Assembly: GCA_045612485.1 (NCBI GenBank)
Contig: JAZKZE010000179.1
Location: 1-26,624 of the forward strand
Origin: RGIG5327 sp045612485
GTDB taxonomy: Bacteria > Verrucomicrobiota > Lentisphaeria > Victivallales > UBA1829
Length of the DNA stretch: 26,624 nucleotides
Direction of reading: 5' to 3'
The position numbers were made by a program, and so were the translations under genes. The notes beneath the pieces are model-generated. The model was not told the DNA's origin. It was given only the letters and a program-made list of their open reading frames with translations, and did not search any database. Shown one piece after another: positions 22,253 through 26,624 of this stretch (the stretch's first letter is position 1; each line of letters begins with the position of its first letter).

Positions 22253-22783
22253 ATGAATAACGGAAACATCGTTCTTGTGAAACCGGAAGAAAAATACCTT
22301 CTCTCGTATCTTACAGTCTGTAAAGAGAGTTTCCATTCTGTCCACAATACCTATTTGCTCCATGATCCGGATAAATTTGAAGAGTGGAGAAAAACGATTT
22401 TCCACCGTTATGCCATGAATGAAGCAGGCGAATGTCTTCCGGAAAATTATCTTCCTTCCGTTACCTTCTGGGCATTATACGGGCAAAGGGTTGCCGGAGT
22501 AGTCAATATCCGTAAAGGATTGAATGAAGCTCTTACTGATTATGGCGGGAACGCCGGCTTCATGTTAAGTACCTCTTTCCGCGGAAAAAAATTAAGTATT
22601 CCCCTGATTGCCCGAACTCTTGAAAAGGCAGGGCAACTGGGAATAACTCCGGTCCTTATGACCTGTATTGATGAAAATATCCCCTCATTATCCGCATTGA
22701 AAAAGTTTCCGGCATTCAAGGTGGAAAAGGCTGAAACCATTGCTGATGGAAAATATTGTGCCATTCACCGTTTCTGGTTCTGA
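22253..22783 (+). CDS. GNAT-like acetyltransferase with altered CoA loop
   Basis: A 176-residue protein. The C-terminal half has the GNAT pattern of beta strand, pyrophosphate loop and helix: GGNAGFMLSTSFRGKKLSIPLIARTLEKAGQLG in two parts, followed by ITPVLMTCIDENIPSLSALKKF, which resembles the COG3981-type acetyltransferases. In active members the loop reads R-x-x-G-x-G/A; here it is RGKKLS without the central glycine, so cofactor binding may be weak or changed. The N-terminal half (fourteen aromatic or charged blocks such as LLHDPDKFEEWRKTIFHRY) fits the same family. No good ribosome site precedes the ATG. It follows a terminator, so its promoter is unclear. Confidence 0.7.
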   Translation: MNNGNIVLVKPEEKYLLSYLTVCKESFHSVHNTYLLHDPDKFEEWRKTIFHRYAMNEAGECLPENYLPSVTFWALYGQRVAGVVNIRKGLNEALTDYGGNAGFMLSTSFRGKKLSIPLIARTLEKAGQLGITPVLMTCIDENIPSLSALKKFPAFKVEKAETIADGKYCAIHRFWF

Positions 22784-22810
22784 AAAGTAAGAATTTTTTT
22801 ACAGTTCATA

Positions 22811-22839
22811 TTGTAATTTTTCCACAATAAGAGTATATT
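22811..22839 (+). promoter_or_regulatory. Predicted promoter of sugar kinase-recN-esterase unit
   Basis: TTGTAA (22811-22816), 17 bp, TATATT (22834-22839), about 25 bp before the ribosome site of the PfkB kinase. Confidence 0.55.
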
Positions 22840-22870
22840 TCCTGTTAAAATTTTTACAGGAGTATGACCA

Positions 22871-23806
22871 ATGAAAAAGATCCTTGTTCTTGAGGGCAAT
22901 CCGGCTTTCCAGAAGACACTTGCTTTTCAGAATTTTCAATACGGAGAGGTAAACCGGGCTTCTTCCCTGCGAGTCTATACGGGAGGCAAAGGGACGAATT
23001 TCTGCCGGGCATGCAGGATCTTCGGCAGGGCGGACTGCGAATTGCTGCACTTTACCGGCGGGGAAAACGGGAGAAAAGTTGATGTAATGCTTGCGGAAGA
23101 AGGCATAAAAACTTTTTCCGTAAAGACGGAAAAAGAAACAAGATGCTGTGTCACCTGTCTCAATAAAGCTGACGGCAGTATGACAGAACTTATTGAACCA
23201 TCTTTCCCGCTTACAGAAAAAGATCAGAAAGAATTTCTCCATCTTCTGGAAAAGCATCTTCCGGAAAGTGCCTGTGCCGCCATTACCGGAAGTCTGCCGG
23301 ATGGTACAGACAGAGAATTTTACACGCAATGGGCTGAAAAGGTCCTTGCTTACGGCAAACTGCTTTTTATTGATGCAGTAAAGGGAATAGAAAATACACT
23401 TTTTCTTCCCGGGAAAAAAGTTTTGAAGATCAATAAAGAGGAACTATTTTTCCTTTCCGGTGAAAAAAATCTGAAACAGGGCATGGAAAGAATGTTTGAA
23501 AAATACATTCTGGAAGTGCTTGCTGTCACCGACGGGGCTGCCAATGCTTTTCTTGCGACAAAGCAGGGGGTGCGGAAAAAATATATCCTCCCGGTTCCGG
23601 GAAAGGTCATAAGTCCCCTGGGATGCGGCGATACGGCTTCCAGCGTTTTTACCTCTCTTCTTCTGGAAGGGACATTGCCGGAAGAAGCCTTCAAAACAGC
23701 ATTGGCGGCGGCAAGTGCAAATTGCCTGAGTGCCGATGCGGCAAGTTTTGATACAGAAGATATGGAAAATATCCTGAAACAGATAAAAATGGAAGATGAT
23801 CGGTAA
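22871..23806 (+). CDS. PfkB-family sugar (phosphate) kinase
   Basis: A 311-residue ribokinase-superfamily enzyme of the 1-phosphofructokinase/tagatose-6-phosphate kinase branch. The N-terminal signature is VYTGGKGTNFCRA (35-47), where most members have GGKGxNVA. The C-terminal PfkB signature is SPLGCGDTASSVF (248-260) with catalytic base D254; the usual GAGD is GCGD here. AITGSLPDG (137-145) also fits FruK/LacC. It phosphorylates a sugar phosphate with ATP in the cytoplasm; FruK versus LacC cannot be decided, and no PTS gene is adjacent. AGGAG lies 8-9 nt before the ATG. It begins a likely three-gene unit with recN 20 bp downstream. Confidence 0.88.
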   Translation: MKKILVLEGNPAFQKTLAFQNFQYGEVNRASSLRVYTGGKGTNFCRACRIFGRADCELLHFTGGENGRKVDVMLAEEGIKTFSVKTEKETRCCVTCLNKADGSMTELIEPSFPLTEKDQKEFLHLLEKHLPESACAAITGSLPDGTDREFYTQWAEKVLAYGKLLFIDAVKGIENTLFLPGKKVLKINKEELFFLSGEKNLKQGMERMFEKYILEVLAVTDGAANAFLATKQGVRKKYILPVPGKVISPLGCGDTASSVFTSLLLEGTLPEEAFKTALAAASANCLSADAASFDTEDMENILKQIKMEDDR

Positions 23807-23826
23807 AGATCCTGAAGGGAAAAACT

Positions 23827-25488
23827 ATGCTGAAATGGATGCGTGTTAAAAATCTTGCACTTGTGTCCCTTGCGGAAATGGAATTTGGAAGTTCCTTCAA
23901 TGTGGTGACAGGGGAGACCGGTGCGGGAAAATCTGTTATTATGAGCGGAGTAGGTCTGCTTCTTGGTGCAAGGGCGGATAAATCAGCCATCCGTATCGGG
24001 GAAGAACGGTGCGAAGTAAGCGGGGAATTTTTTCTTGATCCGGCAACAGCGGAAGCATTGAAAGATCTTCTGGAAGAAGCGTGTATCCCTCTTTCTGAAG
24101 AAAATTCTCTTATTGTACGCAGGGTCATTACCCCTTCCAGTTCAAGAAATATCGTTAATGATGCCCCGGTGGCATTACAGACTTTGCGTAAAATAGGCAA
24201 TCATCTTGTGGATACCCATTCCGCCCACGAAAGCCGTTACCTTTTTGATCCGGCGGTACAGAAAAATGTTCTGGACAGATTTGGACACCACAGGGAAGCT
24301 CTTGAGGATGTTGCCTCTGCATGGGACGAACTTTCCTCCATCCGGGAGGAGATGCTTCTTTTCAACTCCCGTCTGCCTTCCGCCGAAGAACATTTCCGGT
24401 TGAAACGGGATGCGGAAGAGATCCGCAATGCCGCTGTAAGAAGCGGGGAGGATGAGGAATTAGAGGAGAAACACCTTCTTGCCTCCAATGCGAAAAGTAT
24501 CATTGAAAATGCGTTATACTGTGCCAACTCTCTTTCCGAATGTGATGACAGTATCGCCGACCGTCTGGGACAAATCAGAAGGACTCTTTCCGATCTGGAA
24601 AAATTTGATCCTGTTCAGGGGGGAAAATTCCTTTCCGCCATTGAAGAGATATCTTCCCTTGTAAATGATCTTTCTTCCGATCTTTCCGCCCATGCTGACA
24701 ATGTGGATATGGATGAGGGGGAATTCCGTGCCATGGAAGAACGCATGAATGTGCTTCAGACATTGAAACGCAGATACGGCCCCTCTCTGGATGATGTCCT
24801 TGCCCATTATGAAGCGATCAGCAGTAAGATCGATGCTTATGAAAACGCTGAGGAAAAAAGAAAGAAATTCCTTCAGAAGGAAAAAGAAACAGAAGAGCTG
24901 CTGAAAGAAAAATGTGCAGTTCTTACAATGGCAAGAAAGAAAGCTGCTTCCGGGATCGCTGAAGCTGTCACAGAAGAATTGAAAAAACTTGGTTTCCTGC
25001 GTTCCGCCTTTGCGGTGGAAGTTGTTCCCTCTTCCCCTTCTGCGGATGGGGCGGATAAAATAGAATTTCTTTTCAGTGCCAATCCGGGAGTACCTCCCAT
25101 GCCTTTAAAAGATGTGGCAAGCAGCGGGGAAACAAGCAGAGTCATGCTTGCGGTAAAAACCGTTCTTGCAGATGCGGATAATATCCCCATCCTGATTTTT
25201 GATGAGATCGATGCCAATATCGGAGGCGAAACAGCAATATGTGTGGGTAGAGAGATCGGACTGTTGGCAAAGAAGAAACAGATTTTATGTATCTCCCATC
25301 TTCCCCAGGTTGCCTCCTTTGCCGGAACCCACTTTATGGTCGCCAAACATTCCGACGGGGAAAAGACCTCTTCCCAGGTGACAAAACTGGACAGGGAAGC
25401 AAGGGCAAAAGAGATCTGCCGTATGCTTGGCGGCGGAAAAGAAGCCCTTAAACACGCTTCCGCCATGCTGGATATGAATAAAGAATGA
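23827..25488 (+). CDS. recN: DNA repair ATPase RecN
   Basis: A 553-residue SMC-like ATPase of normal RecN length. The start MLKWMRVKNLALV is the RecN pattern, Walker A is GETGAGKS (29-36), the ABC signature is ASSGETSRVMLA (about 430), and Walker B is ILIFDEIDANIGG (about 455-467), followed by ILCISHLPQVASFAGTHF, a RecN hallmark. The middle region (about 150-370) is coiled coil with heptads and charged residues. RecN acts in recombinational repair of double-strand breaks, holding DNA ends or sister chromatids. AAGGGA lies 8 nt before the ATG. It lies 20 bp after the PfkB kinase and 23 bp before the esterase, so the three are probably co-transcribed although their roles differ. Confidence 0.96.
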   Translation: MLKWMRVKNLALVSLAEMEFGSSFNVVTGETGAGKSVIMSGVGLLLGARADKSAIRIGEERCEVSGEFFLDPATAEALKDLLEEACIPLSEENSLIVRRVITPSSSRNIVNDAPVALQTLRKIGNHLVDTHSAHESRYLFDPAVQKNVLDRFGHHREALEDVASAWDELSSIREEMLLFNSRLPSAEEHFRLKRDAEEIRNAAVRSGEDEELEEKHLLASNAKSIIENALYCANSLSECDDSIADRLGQIRRTLSDLEKFDPVQGGKFLSAIEEISSLVNDLSSDLSAHADNVDMDEGEFRAMEERMNVLQTLKRRYGPSLDDVLAHYEAISSKIDAYENAEEKRKKFLQKEKETEELLKEKCAVLTMARKKAASGIAEAVTEELKKLGFLRSAFAVEVVPSSPSADGADKIEFLFSANPGVPPMPLKDVASSGETSRVMLAVKTVLADADNIPILIFDEIDANIGGETAICVGREIGLLAKKKQILCISHLPQVASFAGTHFMVAKHSDGEKTSSQVTKLDREARAKEICRMLGGGKEALKHASAMLDMNKE

Positions 25489-25511
25489 TCAATTACTTTC
25501 AAGGAGAAAAA

Positions 25512-26435
25512 ATGGATTACGCAAATCTTTCAAAGGATGAATTTTTACGTCTTGCCGCTCCGGAAGAACCGGAAGGTTTTGTTTCCTTCTGGCAGGAAAC
25601 CTATGCCCTCGCCACAGCACAAATTCCCACATGGCATATTGAACGGGAGATCTGGTCGCCGGAAGAAAATACCCGCACCTACCTTATCCGGGCGAAAACC
25701 TGGGATAATTGTGAGATCGCCATGTGGATCTCCCGCCCGGAAAAATCCAAAGGCGGACTTCTTGTCGGTCAGGGGTATGGTCAGCCTTCCACTCCCGGTT
25801 ACTATACTTCCATGACCGTATGTTTTCCCTGCGTCCGTGGATTGGGGCAATCCCAGTGCAGGAATATTCCCTGGGGAGTAAGCAAACATGTTATACACGG
25901 GATCTCCTCAAAGGAAACCTATATCCTCCGGGGCGTGATAAGCGATTTGTGGACAGCAGCAACGGTTATGACGGAAATGTTCCCGGATACAGCAGAAAAT
26001 CTCTGTTATTCCGGCGGCAGTATGGGCGGTGGAATGGGGGCATTGATGCTCCCCTGGGATAAAAGATTCCGTGCGGCATATTTGCTTGTACCTACATTCG
26101 GCGGCAATCATGTGCGTCTGCTTGTCCCCAGCACAGGTTCCGGGGAAGCGGTACGTCTTTATGTGCAGGAACACCCGGAGGCAATGAACGTTCTTTCCTT
26201 CTTTGATGCGGCAATTTCTGCAAAATATATCTCCATACCCACGATCGTCTGTCCTGCGCTGGATGATAAATGTGTTGCTCCCGCAGGACAGTTCTGTGTG
26301 GCAAACAGTATTCCGGAAAAATACAAAATGTTGTATATTCTGGATAAAGGTCATGCCGCCGCAACCGACCGGGATAAAGAACTTATGGAAGAAGTGGAAG
26401 AAAAGAAAAAGACACTTTTTTACAATGAAATCTGA
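25512..26435 (+). CDS. CE7-family acetyl esterase (acetylxylan/cephalosporin-C deacetylase type)
   Basis: A 307-residue alpha/beta hydrolase of the AXE1/CE7 family, close to the usual length of about 320. The nucleophile elbow is SGGSMGGGMGA (serine near residue 169). The likely acid is in CPALDDKCVAPAGQF (about 250), and the histidine in LDKGHAAA (about 280). VRGLGQSQCRNIPWG matches the RGQG-type segment of the family. Such enzymes remove acetyl groups from xylo-oligosaccharides and related sugars. No signal peptide is seen, so it acts in the cytoplasm on imported oligosaccharides. The start at 25512 is chosen because AAGGAG lies 5 nt before it; an ATG at 25485 overlaps recN. The intergenic repeat begins about 8 bp after the stop. 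Confidence 0.88.
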   Translation: MDYANLSKDEFLRLAAPEEPEGFVSFWQETYALATAQIPTWHIEREIWSPEENTRTYLIRAKTWDNCEIAMWISRPEKSKGGLLVGQGYGQPSTPGYYTSMTVCFPCVRGLGQSQCRNIPWGVSKHVIHGISSKETYILRGVISDLWTAATVMTEMFPDTAENLCYSGGSMGGGMGALMLPWDKRFRAAYLLVPTFGGNHVRLLVPSTGSGEAVRLYVQEHPEAMNVLSFFDAAISAKYISIPTIVCPALDDKCVAPAGQFCVANSIPEKYKMLYILDKGHAAATDRDKELMEEVEEKKKTLFYNEI

Positions 26436-26442
26436 TTTTTTT

Positions 26443-26624
26443 ACACAGCTGTCCCATAAAATCATGGAAAAAAGAGAAAAGTACGGTTGCCAGGCGAGGC
26501 GGTTGCCGCCGAGCGCGCAGTGGATGTGCGAATGAACCGCAGGGCAATCGCCTTGCGGACGCTCACAAGGAATTGTGAGCGTATGAGCCAGCAGCGAGCA
26601 CTAAGCCGCGAGAGAATGAGGGCG
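26443..26624 (+). repeat. Second copy of the intergenic repeat (cut by window end)
   Basis: The sequence from ACACAGCTGTCCCATAAAATC onward matches the reverse complement of 15545 down to about 15361 with about ten substitutions and one single-base gap. The terminal repeat differs by one base (ACAGCTGTCCCATAA). The perfect 10-bp hairpin ACGCTCACAA-GGAA-TTGTGAGCGT recurs at 26559-26582, and about 100 bp around it are identical. The run of A after ATGG is six here and seven in the other copy, which breaks the open frame. Orientation is opposite to the first copy. Confidence 0.85.

Noticed and set aside
20782..22347. A 521-codon minus-strand frame opposite the Gfo/Idh/MocA gene
   Set aside because: It runs through a terminator region and the start of the next gene, has no recognisable domain and mirrors the codon bias of the real gene.
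1..26624. CRISPR array, prophage, integrase or toxin-antitoxin system
   Set aside because: No regularly spaced direct repeats, no integrase or phage structural gene and no small gene pair of that type were seen on either strand.

Overview
The window comes from a Gram-negative-type bacterium. It carries a cluster for lipopolysaccharide or other surface glycan (two heptosyltransferase-like GT9 domains, several GT2 domains and a WecB-type epimerase), a phosphatidylserine decarboxylase and two predicted lipoproteins. No single gene fixes the phylum. The mix of a bacterial XPB-Bax1 pair, CE7 esterase, Gfo/Idh/MocA oxidoreductase and a regulator-synthetase fusion would fit the PVC group (for example Lentisphaerota), but that is inference. 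Most promoters seen by eye have the same form: a TTG-containing -35, a 16-17 bp spacer and a TATATT -10.

Left part, mostly minus strand (1-8100): tRNA-Leu(UAG), rpmA with its own promoter and no rplU beside it, a 767-residue XRE-cupin-acyl-CoA synthetase fusion, class II fumarase fumC and tRNA-Leu(CAA). An AT-rich gap of about 465 bp follows, then a small plus-strand zinc-finger/HTH protein, convergent with psd. The last gene of the glycan operon, a radical SAM/SPASM protein, ends upstream of psd.

Middle (6892-14982, minus strand): a tight glycan operon. In transcription order it is a GT9-GT2 fusion, wecB, a GT-D-like/GT2 fusion, a GT2, a GT9 and the radical SAM protein. The first three junctions are 4-bp ATGA overlaps. 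It should make UDP-ManNAc and assemble a heteropolymer or LPS core/O-chain.

Between this operon and the divergent plus-strand operon lies a 449-bp intergenic element (15095-15543) bounded by perfect 15-bp terminal inverted repeats. A second copy, inverted and cut by the window end, starts at about 26443. Both share a nearly invariant core with a perfect 10-bp hairpin. I consider this repeat family the least explained feature of the window.

Right part, plus strand (15610-26435): an RluA-type pseudouridine synthase, a BamE/SmpA-like lipoprotein, then an XPB-type helicase one base upstream of a Bax1/DUF790 nuclease, which is a repair pair best known from archaea. Next come a cysteine-rich predicted lipoprotein with a strong RBS and terminator, a Gfo/Idh/MocA oxidoreductase, a GNAT-like protein, a PfkB sugar kinase, recN and a CE7 acetyl esterase, then the second repeat copy.
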